From Edaphobacter acidisoli (lineage in GTDB: Bacteria; Acidobacteriota; Terriglobia; Terriglobales; Acidobacteriaceae), in NCBI RefSeq assembly GCF_014642855.1, contig NZ_BMJB01000001.1, positions 1,426,001 to 1,490,000 of the forward strand: a stretch of DNA of 64,000 bases, in the 5' to 3' direction. The notes under the pieces are model-generated. The model was not told the DNA's origin and ran no database searches. It saw only the letters and a program-made list of their open reading frames with translations. The translations under genes were made by a program, and so were the position numbers. The stretch's first letter is position 1; each line of letters opens with the position of its first letter. Positions 9,244-17,452 of this stretch are shown piece after piece.

Positions 9244-9693
9244 ATGAACCGCACCCTTCTCGCCGCAACACTTGCACTCGCGCTCACCGGTACCTTCGCC
9301 ATCGCGCAGGACGCAACACCCGCACCCGATTCCCAGGCACAGGCACAACCCCAGCCGCAGGCCCATCGCCGCGCACCCAACCCGCACCGTCAGGCCATGC
9401 GTCTCAGCCGTCAGTTGAACCTCACCTCCGACCAGACCTCGAAAGTCGAGTCCGCCTTCACCAGCCGCGACCAGCAGATCGCCCAAATCCAGTCCGACAC
9501 CACCATCTCGCCGCTCGTCGCCCAGGAGAAGATCCGCGAGGTCCGCAAACAAACCCAGCAGCAGCTCTCCACCATCCTCACGCCCGACCAGCTCCAGCAG
9601 ATGCGCCAGATGCACCGCCGCAAACCCGCGCCATCCGACGAGCCGCCCGCATCTGGCGCCGAAGCTCCGACAACTCCCCCGTCCACAAACTAA
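9244..9693 (+). CDS. Secreted Spy/CpxP-like LTXXQ protein
   Basis: A 149-residue exported protein. The signal peptide MNRTLLAATLALALTGTFA is cut near AIAQD, followed by a Gln/Pro/Ala-rich linker. The helical core RQLNLTSDQTSKVESAFTSR...ILTPDQLQQMRQM has two LTxDQ motifs, as in Spy/CpxP periplasmic chaperones. The tail is Pro-rich. AAAGGAGAT lies six bases before the ATG. The likely role is an envelope chaperone or stress-response protein, by family analogy only. The 300 bases upstream are AT-richer and hold its promoter region, but I see no clear boxes. Confidence 0.8.
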   Translation: MNRTLLAATLALALTGTFAIAQDATPAPDSQAQAQPQPQAHRRAPNPHRQAMRLSRQLNLTSDQTSKVESAFTSRDQQIAQIQSDTTISPLVAQEKIREVRKQTQQQLSTILTPDQLQQMRQMHRRKPAPSDEPPASGAEAPTTPPSTN

Positions 9694-9752
9694 CCCACAC
9701 ATTCTGGCGAGAGGTATGCTGAAGCAACCAGCATTCTCTCGCCGGAGCGCAC

Positions 9753-10118
9753 ATGCCCACCTTCAACAACGGCAAGATCTGCTACATCGAAATCCCCACC
9801 ACCGACATCGCCCGTTCCGCCGCCTTCTATCAGCGCGCCTTCGGCTGGAACCTCCGCACACGCAACGACGGCAGCACTGCATTCGATGACGGCGTCGGCG
9901 AAGTCAGCGGCACCTTCACCCTCAAGCGTCCGCCCTCCCCCGCACCGGGCCTGCTCATCTACATCATGGTCGACAGCGTCCCCGACACCATCACCCGCAT
10001 CCTCGCCAACGGCGGCGAAATCACTCAACCCGTCGGCGGCGACCCCGGCGAGATCACCGCCCACTTCCGCGACCCCGGCGGAAACGTCCTCGGCATCTAC
10101 GGCGGCCCGGAGAAGTAA
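9753..10118 (+). CDS. VOC-family (glyoxalase-like) protein
   Basis: A 121-residue single vicinal-oxygen-chelate domain. It opens with GKICYIEIPTTDIARSAAFY, the usual first strand and helix, has FGWNLR, and closes with FRDPGGNVLGIYGGPE, which carries the typical C-terminal DPxGN metal-side motif. Members include glyoxalases, dioxygenases and antibiotic-binding proteins, so the substrate is not predictable. The ATG follows CCGGAGCGCAC, a fair ribosome site. It lies 76 bases before murA on the same strand but shares no obvious function with it. Confidence 0.9.
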   Translation: MPTFNNGKICYIEIPTTDIARSAAFYQRAFGWNLRTRNDGSTAFDDGVGEVSGTFTLKRPPSPAPGLLIYIMVDSVPDTITRILANGGEITQPVGGDPGEITAHFRDPGGNVLGIYGGPEK

Positions 10119-10194
10119 CCCGGCTAAATAGCCCGAGCCGGAACGAACCATAGCCGCTACCCATTTCCACGCCCGCACCTCGTAATATCAACCC

Positions 10195-11490
10195 ATGGAC
10201 AAGTTTGTTGTACGCGGCGGCAACCCGCTTCTCGGCACCATCAAAGTCTCCGGAGCCAAAAACTCCGCCCTCCCCTGCATGGCCGCCGCCATCCTCACCG
10301 AAGACGAGGTCATCCTCGAAAACATCCCCCAGGTCCGCGACATCGAGACCGAGCGCAAGCTGCTCACCAGCATGGGCGCCGAAGTCGAGCTCGGCTACGG
10401 CCGCGCCCAGCACCGCACGCACATCAAGTGCGCCGTCCTCTCCGACCCTGTCGCCAAATACGAGATCGTCAAAACCATGCGCGCCAGCTCGCTCGTGCTC
10501 GGCCCGCTCATCGCGCGCACCGGCATCGCTCGCGTCGCCATGCCCGGAGGCTGCGCTATCGGCGGACGCCCCATCGACCTGCACATCAAGGGCCTCGAAG
10601 CGATGGGCGCCACCATCACCCAGGAGCACGGCTACCTCGAAGCCCGCAGCCCTAACAACGGTGAAGCCCGCCTGAAAGGCGCACGCATCCTCTTCGACAA
10701 AATCACCGTCACCGGCACCGAAGACCTCCTCATGGCCGCCACGCTCGCCGAAGGTGAATCCATCTTCGAGAACTGCGCCCGCGAACCTGAAGTCACCGAC
10801 CTCGCCGCGCTACTCAACGCCATGGGCGCAAAAATCGAGGGCGCAGGCACCAGCACCATCCGCATCCAGGGCGTCAGCAAGCTCCACGGCGCGCGTCACC
10901 GCATCAACCCCGACCGCATCGAGGCCGGCACCTTCCTCATCGCCGGGGCCATCACCGGCGGCGACCTCAACGTCGACTCCTGCGAACCCGCTCACCTCGG
11001 CGCGCTCATCCACAAGCTCGAGCAATGCGGCGTCCGCATCGATGTTGGCAAAGACCACATCCGCGTCCGCAGCGGTGGCGATCTCAAAGCCGCCGACGTC
11101 TCCACTGAGGAGTACCCCGGATTCCCCACCGACATGCAGGCACAGTACATGGCGCTCGCCACGCAAGCCGAAGGCACCAGTATCATCACCGAAAACATCT
11201 TCGAGAACCGCTTCATGCACGTGCAGGAGCTGGCCCGCATGGGAGCGAACATCACCATCAACGGCCGCACTGCAACCGTGCGTGGCAAGAGCCCACTCCA
11301 ATCAGCAGCAGTGATGTGCTCCGATCTCCGCGCATCGGCGTCACTCGTCCTCGCCGCGCTCGTAGCCGACGGCGAAACCATCCTCGACCGCGTCTACCAC
11401 CTCGACCGCGGCTACGAGCACTTCGAAGAAAAGCTCCGCGGCGTAGGCGCACAAATCCGCCGCATGGGCGACGTCTTCGGCAAAAAGTAG
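10195..11490 (+). CDS. murA: UDP-GlcNAc 1-carboxyvinyltransferase
   Basis: Transfers enolpyruvate from PEP to UDP-GlcNAc, the first committed step of peptidoglycan synthesis in the cytoplasm. The 431-residue length is normal. Lys22 and Asn23 are in SGAKNSALP. The fosfomycin-target cysteine is Cys120 in PGGCAIGGRP, so the protein should be fosfomycin-sensitive at this position. RIEAGTFLIAGAITGG and DRGYEHFEEKLRGVGA mark the C-terminal half. It converges on a GNAT gene over a strong hairpin at 11499-11535. Confidence 0.98.
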   Translation: MDKFVVRGGNPLLGTIKVSGAKNSALPCMAAAILTEDEVILENIPQVRDIETERKLLTSMGAEVELGYGRAQHRTHIKCAVLSDPVAKYEIVKTMRASSLVLGPLIARTGIARVAMPGGCAIGGRPIDLHIKGLEAMGATITQEHGYLEARSPNNGEARLKGARILFDKITVTGTEDLLMAATLAEGESIFENCAREPEVTDLAALLNAMGAKIEGAGTSTIRIQGVSKLHGARHRINPDRIEAGTFLIAGAITGGDLNVDSCEPAHLGALIHKLEQCGVRIDVGKDHIRVRSGGDLKAADVSTEEYPGFPTDMQAQYMALATQAEGTSIITENIFENRFMHVQELARMGANITINGRTATVRGKSPLQSAAVMCSDLRASASLVLAALVADGETILDRVYHLDRGYEHFEEKLRGVGAQIRRMGDVFGKK

Positions 11491-11498
11491 TTCACCCT

Positions 11499-11535
11499 CG
11501 CAAGAAGCTCATTGGCTCACACTGAGCTTCTTGCG
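11499..11535. terminator. Bidirectional hairpin between murA and GNAT gene
   Basis: A 13-base perfect inverted repeat CGCAAGAAGCTCA / TGAGCTTCTTGCG with an 11-base spacer. It includes the last codons and stop of the minus-strand GNAT gene. It lacks long T runs but is well placed to stop transcription from both converging genes. Confidence 0.65.
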
Positions 11536-11991
11536 ATACACAAACGCATCCAGCCCCACATCCCCATAGAACCGTTCTTCCCTACCCACCCGCTCATACC
11601 CCAGCTGCTCGTAGAACCTCACCGCTCCATCGTTCCCGGTGAACACATGCAGGTCCATCCACTGCGCGCCCCGAGCCAACATCCTCTGCTCCATCTCCCC
11701 AATCAGTCTTGCCCCAAGCCCACCGCGCCTGTACTGCGGCAACACATCCAGAGTGACCAGATACCCTCTTCGAACACCATCCCTCTGCCCTAGGTGAGCA
11801 ATCACAAACCCAGCCATCTCTTTTTCAGCCGTCTCCGCTACTACAGCCTCGGCATTACGGGCCTCTGCAAACGCACTCATCGACACCTGATCGAACCGGA
11901 AGTCGGCTGCAAAACACAGGTCGTCCACCCTGGTCATCTCCTCCAGGTCGTCTTCCCTGTAGTCCCGCAGAGAAATCATTTCCGCCCCCAT
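11509..11991 (-). CDS. GNAT-family N-acetyltransferase
   Basis: A 160-residue single acetyltransferase domain of the GNAT superfamily. It begins ISLRDYREDDLEEMTRVDDLCF; the acetyl-CoA site is YLVTLDVLPQYRRGGLGARL (Q-x-R-x-G-x-G/A pattern), followed by LHVFTGNDGAVRFYEQLGYE. This resembles RimI-type enzymes, but the acceptor cannot be told. The frame is open for another 220 codons upstream, but those residues are antisense to the LacI gene. GCGAGG lies seven bases before the ATG chosen; a second ATG four codons in is also possible. Confidence 0.85.
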   Translation of the reverse strand: MGAEMISLRDYREDDLEEMTRVDDLCFAADFRFDQVSMSAFAEARNAEAVVAETAEKEMAGFVIAHLGQRDGVRRGYLVTLDVLPQYRRGGLGARLIGEMEQRMLARGAQWMDLHVFTGNDGAVRFYEQLGYERVGREERFYGDVGLDAFVYRKKLSVSQ

Positions 11992-12075
11992 CGCCAACCT
12001 CGCTCCAATTCCCGTATCCTCTCCAAAAGGTGTACAACTGTTGCAATATATCCGCGGACGAAACAACGGGGAACG

Positions 12076-13149
12076 ATGACTGGAAAGAAAAAGAACCTGC
12101 CCGAAGCCGGCAAGCCGATAACGCTCAAAATTCTCGCCGAGTACCTTGACCTCTCCCCAGCAACCGTCTCCATCGTACTCAACAACTCTCCCGTGGCGAA
12201 GTCCATATCGCAGGCCACGCGTCAGCGCGTCATCGCCGCCGCAAAAAAGCTCGACTACCGGCCCAACCTGCACGCGCGCATGTTGCGCACGCGGCTCACC
12301 AACACCGTCGGCATCATCGTGCCCGAGGTCAGCGAAGGCTACTTCACCAAGGTCATGCTCGGCGTCGAGCAGCATCTGCTCCAGGAAGGCTTCCTCTACT
12401 TCACCGTCAGCCATCTCGGCCGTCCCGACCTGATGGAGGAGTATCCCAAGCTGCTCACCAACCGTGCCGTTGACGGCTTCCTCGCCATCAACACCGAGCT
12501 CAATCACAAGACCTCCCTGCCCGTCGTCGGCATCTCGTCGCACAGTAAGCTTCCCGGCGTCACCAACGTCGTACTCGACCACAACCGTGCCGCCCGCATC
12601 GCGCTCCGTCATCTCTACGATCTCGGCCATCGCCGCATCGCCTTCATGAAGGGCACTCACTTCGTCTCCGACTCTGAAGTCCGCTGGCAGGCCATCGTCT
12701 CGATCGCGCGCGAGCTAGGCATCACCGTGCGCCCCGAACTCTGCATCCACCTTGAGAAAAACTCCTGGTCGCCCGACCTCGGCTATCCGCCCGTGCGCGA
12801 GCTGCTCAGCCGCACCCACGACTTCACCGCGATCTTCAGCTTCAACGACACCGCCGCCATCGGCGCCATCCGCGCCATCGAAGACGCCGGCCTCAACTGC
12901 CCGCGCGACATCTCCGTCATCGGCTTCGACGACATCATCGTCTCCGAGTACTTGAACCCGCGCCTCACCACGGTCCGCCAACCGCTCTACAACATGGGTT
13001 CTACCGCCGCGCAGCTCCTCGTCAAACGCATCCAGTCGCCCGAAGCTCCTTACCAGGAAGAGGTCAGCTTCGAGCCCGAGCTTATCGTCCGCGAATCTAC
13101 AGCAGGCGTCCACGACCACCTGTCTGCGAAGTCACGCCGCCCACGCTAG
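12076..13149 (+). CDS. LacI-family transcription regulator
   Basis: A 357-residue regulator. The N-terminal helix-turn-helix is ITLKILAEYLDLSPATVSIVLN with the hinge region YRPNLHARMLR. The sugar-binding core has VGIIVPEVSEGYF, LGHRRIAFMKG, AIFSFNDTAAIGAIRAIEDAG and ISVIGFDD, then the typical LTTVRQPLYNMG. It probably senses a sugar linked to the MFS transporter and GH42 beta-galactosidase genes that follow on the same strand. The frame extends to 11794, but GGGGA before this ATG and the family N-terminus decide the start. Confidence 0.93.
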   Translation: MTGKKKNLPEAGKPITLKILAEYLDLSPATVSIVLNNSPVAKSISQATRQRVIAAAKKLDYRPNLHARMLRTRLTNTVGIIVPEVSEGYFTKVMLGVEQHLLQEGFLYFTVSHLGRPDLMEEYPKLLTNRAVDGFLAINTELNHKTSLPVVGISSHSKLPGVTNVVLDHNRAARIALRHLYDLGHRRIAFMKGTHFVSDSEVRWQAIVSIARELGITVRPELCIHLEKNSWSPDLGYPPVRELLSRTHDFTAIFSFNDTAAIGAIRAIEDAGLNCPRDISVIGFDDIIVSEYLNPRLTTVRQPLYNMGSTAAQLLVKRIQSPEAPYQEEVSFEPELIVRESTAGVHDHLSAKSRRPR

Positions 13150-13191
13150 GCTGCATCGACTGCTTATGCGCTAAATCACCGTCGTCGAAGC

Positions 13192-13265
13192 GGTCATTCT
13201 GAGCGCAGCGGGGTCCCCGGCCAGCTTGCTGGCTGGGGTGGAAGCGAAGAACCTCTGTATTTCTT
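13192..13265. repeat. Dispersed intergenic repeat, second TCATTCTGAGCG copy
   Basis: Begins GGTCATTCTGAGCG like the copy at 926-966 and ends AAGCGAAGAACCTCTGTATT. It carries an insertion of about 35 bases that can fold (GGCCAGC...GCTGGCT). It reaches to within about 15 bases of the MFS start, so it may lie in that gene's leader. Confidence 0.6.
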
Positions 13266-13280
13266 CTAGTGGAAGCTCGG

Positions 13281-14507
13281 ATGTTCGGGCTAAACTGCAA
13301 CAGCCCGAGGCCGGTACCACCCATGCACCCCGCGTCAGACGTACAACCCAACTCCCGCGCGGAAGCCTTCCGCGCGCTCGCGCCGGTCTTCTTCTACTTC
13401 GCCATCGGCGGAGTCGCCACGGTCATGCTCGGGCCGCTGCTGCCCGCGCTCATCGGCCGCTATCAAATCCAGGACGCGCAGGCTGGCACACTCTTCACCT
13501 TCAGCTTCGCCGGTCAGCTCTGCGGAGCGTGGATCGCCGTCCGCAATCTCCGCGCCAGCGTCCTCTACGGCGCACTGCTTTCAGTCGCCGGATGCCTCGC
13601 TATGGCATGGGCGCCCTTCGACCTCGCCCACTTCGCGCTCTTCGTCAACGGTCTCGGTCTCGGCCTCGGCCTAACCGCGGGCAATGTCATCGCGGGCACC
13701 TACGTCACCGAAGGCCGCGCTCGCCTGCTCGCCCTGCTCAACACCTGTTGGAGCATCGGCGCCATCCTCTGCCCCGTCCTCGTCCGCGCCTGTGGCCCCT
13801 CACACATCAACATCTTCTTCTACGTCCTCTCCGCCATCTTCCTCATCTCTGCTGCCGCGTCCGTCACCATCCCCCGCGCATCCGCCCGCGAGCGGCAACA
13901 ACCGCAAACGAAGTCGCGCCTTCCGCTCTCGCCATCCATGATCTTCTTCTTCTCCTGCGCGCTGCTTCTCTACGTCGGCATTGAAAACGCGCTAGGAGGC
14001 TGGCTGCCTACCTACGCAGTCCGCGTCGACCCCACAGCCCACGCAGCCGACATCTCCTTCTGCTTCTGGCTCGCCGAGATGGCCGGTCGCTTCCTCATGT
14101 CCACGCCCCTCAACTTCCTCAGCGAAAAGAATCTCTACAAAGCCGCCGCCACGCTTCTCATCGCAGCACAAGCCCTCTTCATCGCCATCCCCCATCTCCC
14201 CGGAAGCCGCATCGAACTGCTGACCATCGCCACCGGACTCGCCATCGCCCCTATCTATCCGCTCATCCTCTCCTTCCTCCTCAGCCGCACCGGCAAGCAC
14301 CCACACCTCGGTCCGCTCTTCGCCAGCGCATCCCTCGGCGGAGCCACCTTCCCATGGTTCACCGGCATCGTCTCCACGCACTTCCACGATCTCCGCACCG
14401 GCCTCATCGTTCCCACCATCGGAACCTTCCTGATTCTCCTGCTGGCAACCGTTATTGCGCAGCAATCAAAACCCAGGCTTAAGCAAGCCGTTGCCAAATC
14501 ATCCTGA
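13281..14507 (+). CDS. MFS sugar transporter, FucP-like
   Basis: About 408 residues with roughly 12 hydrophobic helices. The first starts at FFYFAIGGVATVMLGPLLP, and NGLGLGLGLTAGNVIAGTYV marks the N-terminal half. The pattern resembles the fucose/glucose-galactose proton symporters of the major facilitator superfamily. Its place between a LacI regulator and a beta-galactosidase suggests import of the monosaccharides released by that enzyme, or of the galactoside. The start is uncertain: GGAAG lies six bases before this ATG, while an ATG at 13323 gives a tighter N-terminus. Confidence 0.85.
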   Translation: MFGLNCNSPRPVPPMHPASDVQPNSRAEAFRALAPVFFYFAIGGVATVMLGPLLPALIGRYQIQDAQAGTLFTFSFAGQLCGAWIAVRNLRASVLYGALLSVAGCLAMAWAPFDLAHFALFVNGLGLGLGLTAGNVIAGTYVTEGRARLLALLNTCWSIGAILCPVLVRACGPSHINIFFYVLSAIFLISAAASVTIPRASARERQQPQTKSRLPLSPSMIFFFSCALLLYVGIENALGGWLPTYAVRVDPTAHAADISFCFWLAEMAGRFLMSTPLNFLSEKNLYKAAATLLIAAQALFIAIPHLPGSRIELLTIATGLAIAPIYPLILSFLLSRTGKHPHLGPLFASASLGGATFPWFTGIVSTHFHDLRTGLIVPTIGTFLILLLATVIAQQSKPRLKQAVAKSS

Positions 14508-14581
14508 CCGCAGCAGCGCGAACGCCTCGCACTTCCCCATTCCCTCTCGTACAACAAAACAGTTACTATGGGTGCGCCGTA

Positions 14582-14591
14582 AAAACGTTTT
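14582..14591. promoter_or_regulatory. Candidate LacI-type operator
   Basis: The perfect palindrome AAAACGTTTT with a central CpG, inside GTAAAAACGTTTTCAT, matches the form of LacI/GalR-family operators. It lies about 120 bases before the GH42 start and in the same cluster as a LacI regulator gene. Binding is inferred, not shown. Confidence 0.5.
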
Positions 14592-14711
14592 CATAGCCCA
14601 TTTTTGTAATGCCCTGCAAACGCAGGTGCAATACAAACCCTGAATCGCACCTTGCCGCATTCGCCCGTGTCACCGTTTACATCCATCAAGCCGCAGCAAA
14701 TCGGAGACCGC

Positions 14712-16790
14712 ATGATCGTTTCGCCCCGCAAACTCCTTCCGCTCCTCCTCGCCTTACTCGTCACCAGCCTCATTCCCGCCTCCCGCGCGCAAGAGCAACA
14801 GCCTAACGAGCACCCTGCTCTCTATCTCGGTGCCGCCTGGTATCCCGAGCAATGGCCCGAGTCCCGCTGGGACGCCGACCTCACCCTGATGGAGCAGGCC
14901 CACATCCGCTTCGTCCGCGTCGGCGAGTTCGCCTGGTCCACCATGGAGCCAACCGAGGGCAACTATCAGTGGGAGTGGCTCGATCGCGCCATCGCCGACG
15001 CCGCCCGCCACCACATCTACGTCGTGCTCGGCACACCCACCGCAGCGCCCCCTGCGTGGCTCACCACGAAGTACCCCGAGACCCTCCGCATCATGGAAGA
15101 CGGCCGCCGCGACCAGCACGGCAACCGCCAGCAGTTTGACTGGGCCAATCCCAAATACCGCGAACTAGCCCGCGATATCGCCGAGCGCATGGCCAAACGC
15201 TACGGCCACAATCCCAACGTCATCGGCTGGCAGATCGACAACGAGTACGCCGCCGAGTCCTACGGCCCCGAAGACCAGAAGCAGTTCGACGAGTGGTGCC
15301 ACGAGCACTACAAGACGCTCGACAATCTCAACACCCGCTGGACCACCGCCTACTGGTCGCAGACCTACACCGACTGGTCGCAGATCCCCATCGAAGAGCG
15401 TTACGGCAACCCCGGCCTGCTCCTGAGCTGGAAGCGCTTCGTCTCCGACACCTGGCGCAGCTACCAGAAGAACCAGCTTGACGTCATCCGCGCCAACTCC
15501 GACCCGCGCCAGTTCATCACCACCAACATGATGGGCTGGTTCGACGGCTACGACCACTACACCGTCTCGCAGGACCTCTCGCTCGCCTCATGGGACGACT
15601 ACGTCGGCGAAGGCCATCTCGACCCGTACAAGAACGGCGCAGCCGACGACCTCACCCGCGGCTTCCTCCGCAAAAACTTCTGGGTCATGGAGACGCAGCC
15701 GGGCTTCGTCAACTGGGCGCCCGTCAACACCCCGCTCGACAAAGGCGAAGTCCGCGCCATGGCCTGGCACAACATCGGCCACGGCGCCGACGCCGTCGAG
15801 TACTGGCAGTGGCGCTCCGCGCTCAATGGCCAGGAAGAGCTCCACGGCACGCTCGTCGGCGCAGACGGCACACCCGTCCCTGTCTACTCCGAAGCCCAGC
15901 AACTCGGCGCAGAGTTCGCCAAAGCCGGCCCAGTCCTCGCCGGAACCAGCGTCCACTCCGAAGTCGCCATCCTCCACTCCTACGACTCGCGCTGGGCCAT
16001 CAACTGGCAGCGCCACAACAAGAACTTCGATCCCGTCACGCAGATCGTCAGCTACTACAAGCCACTCCGCGAGGTCGCACAGTCCGTCGACATCGTGCAG
16101 CCAACCGTTGACCTCAGCCAATACAAGCTCGTCGTCGCGCCCGGCCTCGAAGTCATCACCGAAGCCGCCGCGAAAAACCTCATCGCCTACGTCCAGAACG
16201 GAGGTCACCTCGTCCTCGGCCAGCGCACCGGCATGAAGAACGACGACAACGGCCTCTGGCCCCAGCGCGAACCCGGTCCCCTCGCCGAACTCCTCGGCGG
16301 CCGCGTCGATCAGTTCTACGCCATCGACGACAAACCAGGCGACACCGTCCCCGTCACCGGCACATGGGGCGACACCACGGCCAAGATCTGGGCCGAGCAG
16401 CTCAGCGTCTCCTCACCAGACACCAAAGTCCTCATGCGCTACGGCAAATCCAACGGCTGGCTCGACGGCCAGCCCGCAGCCATCACCCGCCAGGTCGGCA
16501 AAGGCAGCATCACTTACATCGGCGCATGGATGGACGATGCCGCGATGCTGAACGCAGCCAAATGGATGGTCGAAACCAGCGGCGTCACCCCAGCCTTCGG
16601 CCCCGTCCCCGACGGCGTCGACGTCTACCCGCGCGAAGGCGAAGGCAAGAAGGTCTTCATCCTCGTCAACTTCAACAAGGACCCGCAAACCGTCACGCTG
16701 CCCTCAACCATGCACGCTGTCCTCAGCGGCAAGGACGAGAGCTCCATCACACTTGACCAATACGGCGTAGCCGTTCTCGAAGCAAAGTAA
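14712..16790 (+). CDS. Exported GH42 beta-galactosidase
   Basis: A 692-residue secreted enzyme that hydrolyses beta-galactosides. After a signal peptide (VSPRKLLPLLLALLVTSLIP, cleavage near ASRAQ) the TIM barrel begins LYLGAAWYPEQWPESRWDAD. The acid/base is Glu178 in IGWQIDNEY and the nucleophile Glu327 in FWVMETQPG. The barrel is followed by a trimerisation-like domain (VEVITEAAAKNLIAYVQNGG region) and a C-terminal beta domain. GGAGA lies before the ATG; the longer frame back to 14652 was not used. Most GH42 enzymes are cytoplasmic, so the signal peptide suggests use of an external substrate. A hairpin at 16814-16835 ends it. Confidence 0.94.
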   Translation: MIVSPRKLLPLLLALLVTSLIPASRAQEQQPNEHPALYLGAAWYPEQWPESRWDADLTLMEQAHIRFVRVGEFAWSTMEPTEGNYQWEWLDRAIADAARHHIYVVLGTPTAAPPAWLTTKYPETLRIMEDGRRDQHGNRQQFDWANPKYRELARDIAERMAKRYGHNPNVIGWQIDNEYAAESYGPEDQKQFDEWCHEHYKTLDNLNTRWTTAYWSQTYTDWSQIPIEERYGNPGLLLSWKRFVSDTWRSYQKNQLDVIRANSDPRQFITTNMMGWFDGYDHYTVSQDLSLASWDDYVGEGHLDPYKNGAADDLTRGFLRKNFWVMETQPGFVNWAPVNTPLDKGEVRAMAWHNIGHGADAVEYWQWRSALNGQEELHGTLVGADGTPVPVYSEAQQLGAEFAKAGPVLAGTSVHSEVAILHSYDSRWAINWQRHNKNFDPVTQIVSYYKPLREVAQSVDIVQPTVDLSQYKLVVAPGLEVITEAAAKNLIAYVQNGGHLVLGQRTGMKNDDNGLWPQREPGPLAELLGGRVDQFYAIDDKPGDTVPVTGTWGDTTAKIWAEQLSVSSPDTKVLMRYGKSNGWLDGQPAAITRQVGKGSITYIGAWMDDAAMLNAAKWMVETSGVTPAFGPVPDGVDVYPREGEGKKVFILVNFNKDPQTVTLPSTMHAVLSGKDESSITLDQYGVAVLEAK

Positions 16791-16813
16791 GAACGCATCA
16801 CAAAAAGCAAGAA

Positions 16814-16835
16814 GGCCAGGCTCGAAAGCCTGGCC
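16814..16835. terminator. Bidirectional terminator between GH42 and small peptide gene
   Basis: GGCCAGGCT-CGAA-AGCCTGGCC, a nine-base stem with a tight tetraloop, then TCTTTTA. It serves the GH42 gene on the plus strand and the 28-residue peptide gene on the minus strand. Confidence 0.88.
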
Positions 16836-16858
16836 TCTTTTATTCCGGAGAAACAATC

Positions 16859-16945
16859 TTAGTGCAACGTAACAAACTGGTCGCGAAGGGTGATGCATGC
16901 AATCACCACCAAAGCAGCCATTGCAGGTGTGAAGAAAAGATACAT
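16859..16945 (-). CDS. 28-residue membrane peptide, copy A
   Basis: A tiny gene: MYLFFTPAMAALVVIACITL and then RDQFVTLH. Residues 2-20 form one hydrophobic helix, followed by a short polar tail. GGAGA lies six bases before the ATG. Two paralogs of exactly the same length occur at 17242-17328 and 21139-21225. Against copy B most codon differences are silent (about ten) and only two change a residue, which shows selection on the protein. It has its own candidate promoter at 16996-17011, an upstream inverted repeat at 17109-17124 and a downstream terminator. Function unknown; the link to the nearby PEP-CTERM genes is inference. Confidence 0.8.
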   Translation of the reverse strand: MYLFFTPAMAALVVIACITLRDQFVTLH

Positions 16946-16995
16946 GGAAAATCTCCTAGCTCAAAAAATGTACAGCAGTGAAGCACCTCCAAATA

Positions 16996-17011
16996 TGCCT
17001 GTAAACAGCCA
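16996..17011 (-). promoter_or_regulatory. Candidate sigma-54 type promoter of peptide A
   Basis: Read on the minus strand: TGGCTGTTTACAGGCA, with GG and GC exactly ten bases apart as in -24/-12 promoters (consensus TGGCACG-N4-TTGCA). The start would fall near 16985, giving a leader of about 40 bases. The inverted repeat at 17109-17124 would sit about 100 bases upstream, where sigma-54 activators usually bind. This is pattern matching only. Confidence 0.4.
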
Positions 17012-17108
17012 ACAAAACATCACCCGCACAGGTAGGTCACGAGGTATACGAATGGGCCACGCTCCACCGAACCAACCTCAGTGCTCACGCTCGATCAGCA
17101 CAATCAAC

Positions 17109-17124
17109 ATGCAAAAATTTGCAT
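17109..17124. promoter_or_regulatory. Inverted repeat upstream of peptide A
   Basis: ATGCAAA-AA-TTTGCAT, seven-base arms. Related sites lie upstream of other genes in this cluster: 18445-18458, 19621-19634, 20781-20794 and, more weakly, 21523-21540. A shared activator or repressor site is inferred. Confidence 0.55.
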
Positions 17125-17169
17125 AGCATCGAGCAGTCTCGAAGCTATCTTCTCTCCAGACACAGCAAA

Positions 17170-17189
17170 GCCAGGCGCTCAGGCCTGGC
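17170..17189 (-). terminator. Terminator of peptide B
   Basis: GCCAGGC...GCCTGGC within AAAGCCAGGC...GCCTGGCTTC, about 50 bases after the stop of peptide copy B. The same hairpin core, with one base pair changed, follows copy C at 21059-21082. Confidence 0.7.
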
Positions 17190-17241
17190 TTCGCACATCA
17201 AGATAGAGAACTATTCAGACAGATGGTTACGACAGCGCCAT

Positions 17242-17328
17242 CTAGCTCAACGTCGCAAACTGATCGCGTAGCGTGATGCACGCAATCACTACCAGAGCAG
17301 CCATCGCAGGTGTAAAGAACAGGTACAT
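17242..17328 (-). CDS. 28-residue membrane peptide, copy B
   Basis: MYLFFTPAMAALVVIACITL and then RDQFATLS. It differs from copy A at only two residues (Val25 to Ala, His28 to Ser). AGGAGG lies eight bases before the ATG. It starts about 120 bases after the stop of the PEP-CTERM gene at 17453-18076 on the same strand, with a long hairpin between them (17378-17428), so partial read-through from that gene is possible. The stretch before its ribosome site resembles that of copy A, including a TTGGC...GGCATA element one base longer. Function unknown. Confidence 0.8.
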   Translation of the reverse strand: MYLFFTPAMAALVVIACITLRDQFATLS

Positions 17329-17377
17329 GGGGAAATCCTCCTAGCAAAAAAATGCACATCAGTGGAGCAAATCCACT

Positions 17378-17428
17378 ATGCCCGCAGCCAGGCCAAATAG
17401 GAATCACCTGCAAGGCTACGGGCATCGA
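17378..17428. other. Hairpin between PEP-CTERM gene and peptide B
   Basis: ATGCCCG at 17378-17384 pairs with CGGGCAT at 17422-17428, and AGCC with GGCT inside. It could be a terminator or processing site between the PEP-CTERM gene and the peptide. There is no T run. Confidence 0.45.
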
Positions 17429-17452
17429 GTTAGTTATTACTCCTCTGCGTTC

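Noticed and set aside
11992-12660. N-terminal extension of the GNAT frame
   Set aside because: The extra residues are antisense to the LacI gene, and a good ribosome site lies before the ATG at 11991.
16859-16945. KdpF-like subunit as identity of the 28-residue peptides
   Set aside because: The length is similar, but there are no kdp genes, three copies exist, and the RDQF tail does not fit KdpF.
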